This document shows, piece by piece, positions 1 through 8,149 of a stretch of 64,000 nucleotides of DNA (within the stretch, counting starts at the first letter, position 1; every line of letters begins with the position of its first letter). Location of the stretch: the NCBI RefSeq assembly GCF_044326205.1, contig NZ_JBIRCY010000013.1:92099-156098 (forward strand), read 5' to 3'. A program made the position numbers and the translations under genes. Under the pieces are notes generated by a model. That model made no database searches, was not told where the DNA came from, and saw only the letters and a list, made by a program, of their open reading frames with translations. Source of the DNA: Kumtagia sp044326205 (GTDB taxonomy: Bacteria > Pseudomonadota > Alphaproteobacteria > Rhizobiales > Rhizobiaceae).

Positions 1-669
1 TCGCAATATCTGGAGGTCGGCATCGGACCCGACGCCGAGATTTTCACCAAATGCCAGCCCATGGCCTCGGTCGGGTTCGGCGCGGATGTCGGGCTGCACC
101 CGGTCTCGACCTGGAACAATCCGGAACCGGAGATCGCGGTGATCGCCGCCAGCAACGGAAAAATCGTCGGCGCAGCCCTCGGCAACGACGTCAACCTGCG
201 CGACGTCGAGGGCCGCTCGGCGCTGCTGCTCGGCAAGGCCAAGGACAACAACGCCTCGGCCGCGCTCGGGCCGTTCATCCGCCTGTTCGACGAGACCTTT
301 TCGATCGCCGACGTGAAATCGGCGAAGGTTTTTTTGAAGGTCGAGGGCGAGGACGGGTTCACGCTGGAGGGCGCAAGCTCGATGGCCGAGATCAGCCGCT
401 CGCCGGAAGACCTCGTCGCCGCCGCGATGGGACGCCATCACCAGTATCCGGACGGCATGGCGCTCTATCTCGGAACCATGTTCGTACCGTCGAAGGACCG
501 CGGCGAAGCCGGCAAAGGATTTACCCACAGGACCGGCGACCGGGTCACCATCGCCACGGAAAAACTCGGCGCGCTGACCAACCGCGTGCGGCTTTCGACG
601 GAATGCGCGCCGTGGACTTATGGGACTAGCCGGTTGATGCGGGATCTGGCGGGAGCGGGGTTGATTTGA
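1..669 (+). CDS. FAH-family sugar-acid dehydratase/hydrolase, 5' end outside the window
   Basis: Only the C-terminal 222 residues lie in the window; the frame is open to base 1, so the start is upstream. The sequence has the fumarylacetoacetate-hydrolase fold signature of AraD1-like proteins: an acidic PDAE segment near the start, PEPEIAV, and the C-terminal GRHHQYPDG and GKGFTHRTGD blocks. Members act on 2-keto-3-deoxy sugar acids as dehydratases, or as diketo-acid hydrolases. It converges on the L-fuconate dehydratase gene, so cleavage or dehydration of a 2-keto-3-deoxy-acid from that pathway is a reasonable inference. The exact reaction cannot be read from the sequence. Confidence 0.85.
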   Translation, partial: SQYLEVGIGPDAEIFTKCQPMASVGFGADVGLHPVSTWNNPEPEIAVIAASNGKIVGAALGNDVNLRDVEGRSALLLGKAKDNNASAALGPFIRLFDETFSIADVKSAKVFLKVEGEDGFTLEGASSMAEISRSPEDLVAAAMGRHHQYPDGMALYLGTMFVPSKDRGEAGKGFTHRTGDRVTIATEKLGALTNRVRLSTECAPWTYGTSRLMRDLAGAGLI

Positions 670-679
670 GGGGCTTGAG

Positions 680-798
680 GGTGCGTCCTTCGAGGCTCGC
701 CCGCAAAGGTTTCCGTCATTCCTGGAAAGGTGTGCGGGCTCGCACGGCGACCATCATTCGAGCGACAACCTAGAAGGGCGAGCCTCGAAGGACGCACC
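680..798. repeat. Palindromic intergenic repeat with 23-bp inverted arms
   Basis: Arms at 680-702 and 776-798 are perfect reverse complements and contain the core CCTTCGAGGCTCG, which I know as a common rhizobial intergenic repeat. The element fills the gap between two convergent genes, and its right arm touches the last stop-codon base of fucD. It could act as a bidirectional transcription terminator. No poly-T run is present. Confidence 0.8.
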
Positions 799-2081
799 TA
801 TTCAGCCACCTTCCCGAACTCATACGCCGTGATCGAGTCCGGCTTCATCTCGATCGAAAACCCCGGCAGTTTCGGCGGCATGTAGGCGGCGTTCTCAATG
901 ACGCAGGGCTCGACAAAATGCTCGTGCAGATGGTCGACATATTCGATCACCCTGCCCTCCTTCGTGCCCGACACGACAAGATAGTCGATCATCGACAGGT
1001 GCTGCACATATTCGCACAGCCCCACGCCGCCGGCATGCGGCCAGACCGGCAGGCCGTATTTGGCGGTCATAAGCAGCACCGCCAGCACCTCGTTCAAGCC
1101 GCCCATGCGGCAGGCGTCGATCTGCACGATGTCGATGGCGCCGCCGGCGATCATCTGCTTGAAGATGATGCGGTTCTGGCACATTTCGCCGGTGGCGACT
1201 TTTATCGGCACCACCGCCTCGCGAATGGCCTTGTGGCCGGCGACGTCATCCGGGCTTGTCGGCTCCTCGATAAAATAAGGCTTCGCGAAAGCCAGTTTCT
1301 TCACCCAGTCGACCGCCTGGCCGACCTCCCAGACCTGGTTGGCGTCGATCATCATGAAGCGGTCGGGACCGAGCACCTCGCGAGCGATCGTTAGTCGGCG
1401 AATATCGTCCTGCAAATCGCGGCCGACCTTCATCTTGACATGGTTGAAACCGGCGTCGACCGCCTCCTGGCAGAGCCGCCGCAGCTTGTCGTCATCGTAG
1501 CCCAGCCAGCCGGCCGACGTGGTGTAGCAGGCGTAGCCCTCGCGCTCCAGGATGGCGATGCGCTCGGCCTTTCCAGGCTCGGCGCGGCGCAGGATTTTTA
1601 GTGCCTCGTCCGGCGTCAGCGCGTCGGTCAGGTAGCGGAAATCGACGATCTTCACGATCTCTTCCGGGCTCATCTCGGCAACCAGCCGCCATACCGGCTT
1701 GCCGGACTGTTTTGCCAGCAGGTCCCAAACCGCATTGACCACCGCGCCGGTCGCCAGATGCATGGCGCCCTTGTCCGGCCCGATCCAGCGCAACTGGCTG
1801 TCGCCGGTGACATGCCGCCAGAAGCGGCCTGGGTCTTCGCGGATCCAGTCCAGTTCTAGGCCGACCAGCAGATGCGTCATCGCCTTGATGGCCATGCAAC
1901 AGATATCGTTGCCTCGGCCGATGGTGAAGGTCAGGCCGTGGCCCTCGAACCCGTCGTCGGTTTCCAGCACGACATAGGCGGCCGAATAATCCGGATCGGG
2001 ATTCATGGCGTCCGACCCGTCAAGACTCTGCGAGGTCGGGAAACGGAGGTCGTGGGTGCGCAGGCCGGTTATGCGGGTCAT
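798..2081 (-). CDS. fucD: L-fuconate dehydratase (enolase superfamily)
   Basis: This 427-residue enolase-superfamily enzyme dehydrates L-fuconate to 2-keto-3-deoxy-L-fuconate. Length and layout match characterised FucD proteins: KMK at residues 216-218 supplies the catalytic lysines, D246, E272 and E299 are the expected Mg2+ ligands, and D322 with H349 form the His-Asp dyad (VWPHAGGVGL). It is the last gene of the long minus-strand operon that starts at the ABC binding protein near 10547. A 39-bp gap separates it from the SDR gene upstream. The family assignment is firm. Activity on other 6-deoxy or pentonic acids cannot be excluded. Confidence 0.92.
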   Translation of the reverse strand: MTRITGLRTHDLRFPTSQSLDGSDAMNPDPDYSAAYVVLETDDGFEGHGLTFTIGRGNDICCMAIKAMTHLLVGLELDWIREDPGRFWRHVTGDSQLRWIGPDKGAMHLATGAVVNAVWDLLAKQSGKPVWRLVAEMSPEEIVKIVDFRYLTDALTPDEALKILRRAEPGKAERIAILEREGYACYTTSAGWLGYDDDKLRRLCQEAVDAGFNHVKMKVGRDLQDDIRRLTIAREVLGPDRFMMIDANQVWEVGQAVDWVKKLAFAKPYFIEEPTSPDDVAGHKAIREAVVPIKVATGEMCQNRIIFKQMIAGGAIDIVQIDACRMGGLNEVLAVLLMTAKYGLPVWPHAGGVGLCEYVQHLSMIDYLVVSGTKEGRVIEYVDHLHEHFVEPCVIENAAYMPPKLPGFSIEMKPDSITAYEFGKVAE

Positions 2082-2120
2082 CTTTTGTCCCCTAGTTTTG
2101 ACCGGGAAACTTCGTCCGGC

Positions 2121-2852
2121 TCAGATGGTCCAGCCGCCGTCGATCGCATAGGCCTGGCCGGTCGTGTAAGTCGCGCCGGCGAGATAGACGGCGAGGTCGG
2201 CGATTTCTTCCGGCGAACCAATGCGGCCGATCGGTTGGCGCGAGATGAAGGCGGCACGCGCCGCGTCATAGTCGCCCTGGGCGCGCAAGCGGTCCTGGAG
2301 CGACGGGCTCTCGACGGTGCCGGGGCAGATGGCGTTGCAGCGGATACCTTTTCCGACATAGTCGGCGGCGACGGATTTGGTCAGCCCGATGACGGCCGCC
2401 TTGGTGACGCCGTAGGCAAAACGGTTCGGCACGCCCTTCATGCTGGAAGCGACCGAAGCCATGTTGACGATGGCGCCGTCACCGCGCTCCAGCATGCCCG
2501 GAAGCACGGCGCGGATGGTGCGCACCATGGCGCGGACATTGAGGTCGAAGGCGAAGTCGAGATCGGAGTCCGGCATGTCCAGGATCGAGCCGGCATGGAC
2601 GAAGCCGGCGCAGTTGAACAGAACGTCCACTCGGCCAATCTCGGCAACCGCCGCCGCGACGGCGGTATCGTCCAGCACATTGAGTTTTTGGGTCAAAATA
2701 TTCTTCTCGCCGCCTAGCTCGGCGAGTGCTTTCTCGTTGATGTCGGTGGCATGCACGATGGCACCCGCGCGCGCAAAGGCGAGCGCCGAGGCGCGGCCGA
2801 TGCCCTGCGCTGCGGCGGTGATGAGGACGATCTTTCCGGTGAGGTCTGTCAT
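2121..2852 (-). CDS. SDR-family dehydrogenase, probable 2-keto-3-deoxy-L-fuconate dehydrogenase
   Basis: This is a classical short-chain dehydrogenase of 243 residues. It has the NAD(P)-binding TAAAQGIGRA motif near the N terminus, NCAG in the middle, and the catalytic Ser plus Y-x3-K (YGVTKAA). The sequence is of the BDH2/DHRS6 type that includes 2-keto-3-deoxy-L-fuconate dehydrogenases, and it sits next to fucD, so oxidation of the FucD product is likely. I chose the ATG at 2852 (MTDLTGKIV). A longer reading to 2987 runs through the heptamer repeat at 2888-2936 and gives only repetitive peptide. Confidence 0.85.
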   Translation of the reverse strand: MTDLTGKIVLITAAAQGIGRASALAFARAGAIVHATDINEKALAELGGEKNILTQKLNVLDDTAVAAAVAEIGRVDVLFNCAGFVHAGSILDMPDSDLDFAFDLNVRAMVRTIRAVLPGMLERGDGAIVNMASVASSMKGVPNRFAYGVTKAAVIGLTKSVAADYVGKGIRCNAICPGTVESPSLQDRLRAQGDYDAARAAFISRQPIGRIGSPEEIADLAVYLAGATYTTGQAYAIDGGWTI

Positions 2853-2887
2853 GGTTTTCGCCTTTCGAAATGTCCGTCGCCGGCGGT

Positions 2888-2936
2888 GGTGAATGGTGAA
2901 TGGTGAATGGTGAATGGTGAATGGTGAATGGTGAAT
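2888..2936. repeat. Heptanucleotide tandem repeat, 7 perfect copies of GGTGAAT
   Basis: Seven exact 7-bp units fill 2888-2936. About 50 bp away, at 2988-3000, lies a short inverted copy (TCACCATTCACCC). The array sits between the maoC-like and SDR genes of one operon, so it is transcribed. The two parts could pair in RNA. A second array of the same design lies at 37066-37135. Confidence 0.95.
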
Positions 2937-3023
2937 GGATCGGGCGATTGATAGCCAGCTAGTCAAGCAAGCAATCGTGGCGGTCACTCACCATTCACCC
3001 TCCGCAAGCCTGTACTGTTTCTA

Positions 3024-3476
3024 TCAAGCGCCCTTCGGGCGCCTCTCGACGACATAAATGTGGTCCGCCGCCAGCACGACCTCGCCGCGCTGGTTGATCA
3101 CCTCGTTGCGCTCGATGACGCGGCCCGCGTCCGGGCGCTTCGGATCGTCCTCCTTGGCGGTGATGGTGGCGCGCGTCTTGATCGTGTCGCCGATGAAGAC
3201 CGGACGGATGAAACGCAGCCGGTCGTAGCCGTAGGAAAAGGCGACCGGGTTGATGACGCTGGCGGTGAGCCCGACGCCGATGGAAAACACCATGGTGCCG
3301 TGGGCGATGCGCTGCCCGAACGGCGTCGTCTTCATGTATTCGGCGTCCATGTGATGCGGGAAGAAATCGCCGGTGTGGCCGGCATGGACAACGAAATCGG
3401 TCTCGGTGATCGTGCGCCCCAGGGTCGTGCGCGAAAAACCGATCTCATAGTCCTCGAAATAGGTGACCTGCTCCAT
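3024..3476 (-). CDS. MaoC-family hotdog dehydratase-like protein
   Basis: This is a 150-residue single-hotdog MaoC/R-specific hydratase-like protein. The N-terminal EDYEIGF segment and the DFFPHHMDAEY and RIAHGTMVFS blocks match the usual active-site region with its Asp and His. Family members hydrate enoyl-CoA thioesters, but in sugar clusters their role is often unknown. It lies 1 bp downstream of the Gfo/Idh gene and is translationally tight with it. No substrate can be assigned. Confidence 0.85.
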   Translation of the reverse strand: MEQVTYFEDYEIGFSRTTLGRTITETDFVVHAGHTGDFFPHHMDAEYMKTTPFGQRIAHGTMVFSIGVGLTASVINPVAFSYGYDRLRFIRPVFIGDTIKTRATITAKEDDPKRPDAGRVIERNEVINQRGEVVLAADHIYVVERRPKGA

Positions 3477-3477
3477 C

Positions 3478-4533
3478 TCAGGGCCTTTCAGCTAGGGGCG
3501 TGGCCGGCGCGGCGCTTGATTGGTAGGCCGCCTCGACCAGCGCCATGGTGTTCCAGGCGTCCTCGACCGAACTTACCAGCTCGGAATCCTCGCCGGCAAC
3601 GAAACGCTGCAGATTGGCCATGCGGCCGACAAAGCCGTCCGGGAACCAGGTGCCGCTGAGCGGCACGTTCACCCAACCATCGCCGCCCTTCGGAAAGATT
3701 TCCAGAATGTCGGGTTCGCCCCTGGGATAGTCGAGATTGACGCCGAGCTTGAGATAGGCCGCGCCCTCGGTGCCGCAGACGCGGAACTCGCAGGCCTGGT
3801 ATTTTCGGCCGAACTTGTGGTCGTGATTGATCGACAGGTTGCAGCGCAGCCGCTCGCCATAGTCGATCATGGCGCTGGTGCGCGTCTGCGCCACCGTGTG
3901 GTTGGGGTGACCGAGCGTTTTGGCGTGCACGCCGCTCGGATCGCCGAGAAGCTGGCGGATCAGGTCGAGGTAGTGGATCGAATGCAGCGCGATCTCGACG
4001 CGCGGCGCCTTGAGCAGGAATTCCCACAGGTGCCAGGGCGTGTCGAGCGCCAGCCAGGCATCGAAATCGACCACTTCCCCCAGCAACCCTTTTGCGATGG
4101 CGTCCTTAAGCGCCAGCATCATCGGCGCAAAGCGGAGCTGGAAATTGACGGCGGCGACCAGTTTCTTTTGCCGGCAAATTTTCAGGATTTCCGTCGCGCC
4201 GGCAAGGTCGGCACCCATCGGCTTCTGGATCAGCGCGGCGGCGCCGTCCGGCAGCGCGGCCAGCACCTGCGCATGCCGGTCGGGCGGCGTGGCAAGGTCG
4301 AAGACGGCGTTCTCGACCGCCACCGCCTCGGCCACTGAGGCATAGGCTTTGACGCCCCAGGCGGCGGCGAGTTTTTCAGCCTTGGCGCGGTCGGGGTCGT
4401 AGAGCCCAGCGATCGGCACGCCGCTCTTCCGGTAGGCCGGATAATGCGCGTCGCCGACGATAGAACCGGCGCCGAAAGTGACGACGGGACGCGGGTTGGA
4501 CGGCGCCGGCCAGGATTGGGCGAGGGAAATCAC
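3478..4533 (-). CDS. Gfo/Idh/MocA-family oxidoreductase
   Basis: This 351-residue protein has an N-terminal Rossmann fold (VVTFGAGSIVGDAHYPAYRKSG) and the IQKPMG motif, which carries the catalytic-type lysine of Gfo/Idh/MocA enzymes. Members oxidise or reduce sugars and inositols with NAD(P). Inside this operon it may be the initial sugar dehydrogenase or may serve a side branch; the sequence does not decide. The upstream gap (4534-4715) holds a palindromic repeat. Confidence 0.85.
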   Translation of the reverse strand: MISLAQSWPAPSNPRPVVTFGAGSIVGDAHYPAYRKSGVPIAGLYDPDRAKAEKLAAAWGVKAYASVAEAVAVENAVFDLATPPDRHAQVLAALPDGAAALIQKPMGADLAGATEILKICRQKKLVAAVNFQLRFAPMMLALKDAIAKGLLGEVVDFDAWLALDTPWHLWEFLLKAPRVEIALHSIHYLDLIRQLLGDPSGVHAKTLGHPNHTVAQTRTSAMIDYGERLRCNLSINHDHKFGRKYQACEFRVCGTEGAAYLKLGVNLDYPRGEPDILEIFPKGGDGWVNVPLSGTWFPDGFVGRMANLQRFVAGEDSELVSSVEDAWNTMALVEAAYQSSAAPATPLAERP

Positions 4534-4544
4534 AGCGCCAACCT

Positions 4545-4702
4545 CATCTCCCCCTTGAGGGGGAGATGGCCGCGAAGCGGCCAGAGGGGGTCAGTGCGGC
4601 CGCGCGCGGACCTGCTGTTTCGGCGGGGCCAGAAGAGCCGCCGAGCACTGCCGCGGCGACCCCACCCGGCCGCTTCGCGGCCACCCTCTTCTCAAGGGGA
4701 AG
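4545..4702. repeat. Mosaic palindromic repeat (intra-operon)
   Basis: The 182-bp gap between the mutarotase and Gfo/Idh genes has no ORF. It holds a perfect 24-bp palindrome (4545-4568), a small GCCGC-based hairpin after it, and a CCCACCCGGCC core leading into a C-rich/G-rich arm near 4680-4702. The core and layout recur at 9085-9216, so both belong to one repeat family, of the kind described as rhizobial mosaic elements. It is transcribed within the operon and could stabilise or attenuate the mRNA. Confidence 0.8.
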
Positions 4703-4715
4703 GGAAAAGCTGGCG

Positions 4716-5045
4716 CTAGTCCACATGAAACACATCTTCCATCTGCGCCCACCACTCGCCATCCTTGCGGGTTTCGAGCGGAGCCTGCATGGGCATGCAG
4801 ATCGACCACCATTCCTGCGTCTTCGGGTCGGCGGCCATGTTGGCGGAATCGGCGGCGAAATCCGTGCCGTGATATTCGAAATAGGCAAAGAGCAGGTTCT
4901 CCGGCTCCTTCAGGAAGATCGTGTAGTTCCTGATGCCGCAGGCGGCGATGGTCGCCAGAACCTCCGGCCAGACATCGGCGTGGATGCGCTTGTACTCGGC
5001 GATCGCCTCGGGCTTGATGCCCAGAATGCTTCCCATGCGCCGCAT
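4716..5045 (-). CDS. RhaM-type L-rhamnose/L-fucose mutarotase family protein
   Basis: This 109-residue protein has the L-rhamnose mutarotase fold: HADVWPEV near residue 23, IRNYTIFL, and a C-terminal WW-containing segment (QEWWSICMPMQ). The family interconverts alpha and beta anomers of 6-deoxysugars in the cytoplasm. Placed in an operon with L-fuconate dehydratase, it most likely speeds anomer exchange of the imported sugar before oxidation. Only 1 bp separates it from the upstream enolase-family gene. The specificity (fucose or rhamnose) is inferred. Confidence 0.85.
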   Translation of the reverse strand: MRRMGSILGIKPEAIAEYKRIHADVWPEVLATIAACGIRNYTIFLKEPENLLFAYFEYHGTDFAADSANMAADPKTQEWWSICMPMQAPLETRKDGEWWAQMEDVFHVD

Positions 5046-5046
5046 G

Positions 5047-6165
5047 TCATTTCCTCCCCGAAATCTCTTTGGTGAACTCGGAAACGCTCAGCCTCTTCAG
5101 GACGTCCCAATCCCAGTCGATGCCGATGCCGGGTTCGGAGGGCGCCAGCGCGTGGCCGTCGACGATCTCCATGTGCTTGCCGGTCAGGTCGTCGAGCTGC
5201 GGAATATACTCGACATATTTGCCGTTCTGGATGGCGCAGACCAGGCTGACATGCAGTTCCATCAGGAAGTGCGGGCAGACCGGCATGTCGAAGGCTTCCG
5301 CAGCGTGCGCGACCTTCAGCCAGGGCGTGATGCCGCCGATGCGGCCGACATCGACCTGCACGATCGAGCAGGCGCCCTTCTGCATGTATTCGCGGAAATG
5401 GCGGATCGAATAGAGCGACTCGCCGATGGCGACGGGCGTCGACGTCGAGTTGTTCAGCCGCACATGGCCGTCTATGTCGTCGGCCGGCAGCGGCTCCTCG
5501 ATCCAGGCGAGGTCGAGATCCCGCAGCCGCCCTGCCCGGCGGATCGCCTCGTCGACGGCAAAACCCTGGTTGCAGTCGGTCATCATCTCGTAGCTGTCGC
5601 CGACCGCCTTGCGCACCGCCGACAGGCGGGCGAAATCTTCGGCGCCGCTTGGCTTGCCGATCTTGAATTTCGAGCCGCGAAAACCCTTCTCCTTTGAGGC
5701 CAGGGCGTCCTCGATCAGTGCCTCCGGCTCGATGTGCAGCCAGCCGCCTTCGGTCGTATAAAGCGGCGCGCGGTCCTTGGCGCCGCCGGCCAGTTTCCAC
5801 AGCGGCAGGCCCTGCTTCTTGGCGCGCAGATCCCAGAGCGCAGTATCGATGGCGCAGAGCGCGATTGCCGTGATCGCGCCGATTGTGGTGGCGTGGGTGG
5901 CGAATTCCAGCTTGTGCCAGATCGCCTCGATCATGTCGGCGTCGTCGCCGATGATGCGTGGAGCGAGGTGGTCGGCGAGCAGCCGCATCACCGACGAGCC
6001 GCCGGTGCCGATTGTGTAGGAATAGCCGGTGCCGGTCGCCCCATCGGAATCGGTTATGGTGACGATCGGCGTTTCCTGGCTGACGAAACTCTGGATGGCG
6101 TCCGTGCGCACGACCTTGGGAACGAGGTCCACCATCCGCAATTCGACTTTTTCGATCCTCGCCAT
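5047..6165 (-). CDS. Mandelate racemase/muconate lactonizing enzyme family protein
   Basis: This 372-residue enolase-superfamily protein is a second sugar-acid dehydratase candidate beside fucD. It has KFK at 166-168, metal ligands D197, E223 and E249, and the D272/H299 dyad (CPHF). All catalytic positions for proton abstraction are kept, so it should be active, but its closest substrate class is not evident. It lies between the ATPase gene and the mutarotase with gaps of 13 bp and 1 bp. A second acid substrate, or an epimer of the first, is a reasonable guess. Confidence 0.85.
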   Translation of the reverse strand: MARIEKVELRMVDLVPKVVRTDAIQSFVSQETPIVTITDSDGATGTGYSYTIGTGGSSVMRLLADHLAPRIIGDDADMIEAIWHKLEFATHATTIGAITAIALCAIDTALWDLRAKKQGLPLWKLAGGAKDRAPLYTTEGGWLHIEPEALIEDALASKEKGFRGSKFKIGKPSGAEDFARLSAVRKAVGDSYEMMTDCNQGFAVDEAIRRAGRLRDLDLAWIEEPLPADDIDGHVRLNNSTSTPVAIGESLYSIRHFREYMQKGACSIVQVDVGRIGGITPWLKVAHAAEAFDMPVCPHFLMELHVSLVCAIQNGKYVEYIPQLDDLTGKHMEIVDGHALAPSEPGIGIDWDWDVLKRLSVSEFTKEISGRK

Positions 6166-6178
6166 CGGTCTCCTCCCC

Positions 6179-7276
6179 CTATTTCCTCAGCGTCTTGCCG
6201 GTCGCGGCATCAAACAGATGCGCCTGGCTTAGGTCCAGACTCATCGCGATCCGCTCCCCCGGTTTCAACGGTTTTGGGTTCAGCATGCGCGACACCCACT
6301 CCTTGCCGTCGAAACTTGCGAAGACCAGCGTCTCATTACCGAGCGGTTCGGTGACCGCGACCTGGAAGTCAGCCGAATGCAGGTCGGCTGCATCGCCGGC
6401 ATGCAGGCCGTGGCCGGCCGGATAGACGTCGTCCGGGCGCAGGCCGAAGATTACCTTCTGGCCGGCCGTCACGTTCTGCCGGAAGCGCGCCGGCAGCGGG
6501 AGTGTCGCGCCACCGGGGAAAGCCAGCTTGCCATCCGCGACGGTCGTTTCGAAAAGGTTCATCGGCGGCGAGCCGATAAAGCCGGCGACGAAGCGGGTGG
6601 CGGGGCGCTTGAACACCTCGTCGGGCGTGCCGACCTGCTCGATATGGCCATCGCGCATGATGACGATACGGTCCGACAAGGTCATCGCCTCGACCTGGTC
6701 GTGGGTGACGTAGATCATGGTGGTCTGCATGCGGGCGTGCAGCTTCTTGATCTCCGTGCGCACCTGGCTGCGCAGTTTCGCGTCAAGGTTGGACAACGGC
6801 TCGTCGAACAGGAAGACCTGCGGGTTGCGCACGATGGCCCGGCCCATGGCGACGCGCTGGCGCTGGCCGCCGGAAAGCTGCGACGGGCGGCGTTCGAGAA
6901 GCTGTTCAAGTCCGAGGATGCCAGCGGCTTCCGCGACTGCCTTGTCGATCTCCGGCTGCGGCCGCCCCGCGATCTTCAGCGAGAAACCCATGTTCTCGCG
7001 CACGGTCATATGCGGGTAAAGCGCGTAGGACTGGAACACCATCGAGATGTTGCGCGAGCGCGGCGGCAGTTCGTTGACCACCTTGCCGCCGATCCTGATC
7101 TCGCCACCGGAGATCGGCTCCAACCCGGCGATCATGCGCAGGGTCGTCGACTTGCCGCAGCCGGACGGGCCGACCAGGCAGATGAATTCGCGGTCGGCGA
7201 TCTCCAGGTCGATGCCATGCACGACCGGCGTGGCGCCGTAGCGTTTTTCGAGTTTCTTGAGTGTGACCGTGGCCAT
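6179..7276 (-). CDS. Sugar ABC transporter ATPase (UgpC/MsmK type)
   Basis: This 365-residue ATPase has Walker A GPSGCGKST, the Q-loop in VFQSYALYPHMTV, signature LSGGQRQRVAMGRA, Walker B VFLFDEPLSNLDAKLR and the switch histidine in YVTHDQ. A C-terminal TOBE-type regulatory domain follows (about 240-365). This layout is standard for CUT1 carbohydrate importers. It energises the two permeases encoded just upstream, with a gap of 4 bp. Confidence 0.95.
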   Translation of the reverse strand: MATVTLKKLEKRYGATPVVHGIDLEIADREFICLVGPSGCGKSTTLRMIAGLEPISGGEIRIGGKVVNELPPRSRNISMVFQSYALYPHMTVRENMGFSLKIAGRPQPEIDKAVAEAAGILGLEQLLERRPSQLSGGQRQRVAMGRAIVRNPQVFLFDEPLSNLDAKLRSQVRTEIKKLHARMQTTMIYVTHDQVEAMTLSDRIVIMRDGHIEQVGTPDEVFKRPATRFVAGFIGSPPMNLFETTVADGKLAFPGGATLPLPARFRQNVTAGQKVIFGLRPDDVYPAGHGLHAGDAADLHSADFQVAVTEPLGNETLVFASFDGKEWVSRMLNPKPLKPGERIAMSLDLSQAHLFDAATGKTLRK

Positions 7277-7280
7277 GGGA

Positions 7281-8147
7281 CTATCCTTTGACCGCGCCCG
7301 AGGTCAGGCCGCCGACGAGATGTTTCTGGACAATGAAGGTGAGGGTCAGCGCCGGCACGATCATCACCACGGCCAGCGCGCACATGCCGCGCCAGTCGAT
7401 GGTGAATTCGGAGGTGTAGTCGAGCAGGCCGACAGGCAAGGTTTTGGAGTTGACCGATCGCGTCAGTTGCGAGGCGAGTGCGAACTCGTTCCACGAGGTC
7501 AGGAAGGCGAAGATGCCAGCCGAGGCGATGCCCGGCCCAGCCAGCGGGAACTCGACCTGCCAGAATGCCTGCCACGGCGTGCAGCCGTCGATCTGCGCGG
7601 CCTCCGCCAGATCCTTCGGCACCTGCCGGAAGAAACCGTCGATCAGCCAGATGGTGAAGGGGATGTTCAGCGCCACATAGGCCAGGATCAGGCCGAAATG
7701 CGTGTCGATGATGCCGAGCCGCGCATAGACGAAGAACAGCGGCAGCGACAGCGCGATGCCGGGCACCGTTCGCGTCAGCATCAGGCCCAAAAACATGCCG
7801 GACTTGCCGCGAAACCGGTAGCGGGCGAAGGCGTAGCCGCCGGCCATGCCGATGGCGACGGCGATCACTGTCGAGGTCACCGAGATGATCAGCGAGTTGC
7901 GGAAATATTCCAGCACCGGGATGCCGCCCTTGCCGATGCCGGAGAACATCGAGACATAGGCGTCGAAGGACAGTTCCTGCGGGATCCATACCGGTGGCTT
8001 GGCCATGATCTCGACCGTCGGCCGCAGCGACGACACCACGATCCACAGGCCGGGCATGCAGATGATCAGCATCGCCAGGAACAGGCCGGCGAGATGCGCG
8101 ACCTTCAGGATGCGGCGCTTGAGCACGGCGGAGGCATTCTCGTCCAT
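7281..8147 (-). CDS. Carbohydrate ABC transporter permease (MalG-like)
   Basis: This 288-residue inner-membrane protein has about six hydrophobic segments and the EAA loop (LAEAAQIDGCTPWQAFWQV) that docks on the ATPase. I start it at the ATG at 8147 (MDENASAVL), 2 bp after the stop of the partner permease. The longer open frame to 8303 overlaps that partner and is not needed. It belongs to the CUT1 importer of this operon. Confidence 0.93.
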   Translation of the reverse strand: MDENASAVLKRRILKVAHLAGLFLAMLIICMPGLWIVVSSLRPTVEIMAKPPVWIPQELSFDAYVSMFSGIGKGGIPVLEYFRNSLIISVTSTVIAVAIGMAGGYAFARYRFRGKSGMFLGLMLTRTVPGIALSLPLFFVYARLGIIDTHFGLILAYVALNIPFTIWLIDGFFRQVPKDLAEAAQIDGCTPWQAFWQVEFPLAGPGIASAGIFAFLTSWNEFALASQLTRSVNSKTLPVGLLDYTSEFTIDWRGMCALAVVMIVPALTLTFIVQKHLVGGLTSGAVKG

Positions 8148-8149
8148 CG

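Noticed and set aside
2888..2936. Heptamer array considered as a CRISPR
   Set aside because: The units are 7 bp and contiguous with no spacers, so it is a simple tandem repeat. The same holds for 37066-37135.
2853..2987. N-terminal extension of the SDR protein through the heptamer repeat
   Set aside because: The extension reads HHSPFTIHHSPFTI and is repeat translation. The ATG at 2852 starts the conserved Rossmann fold.
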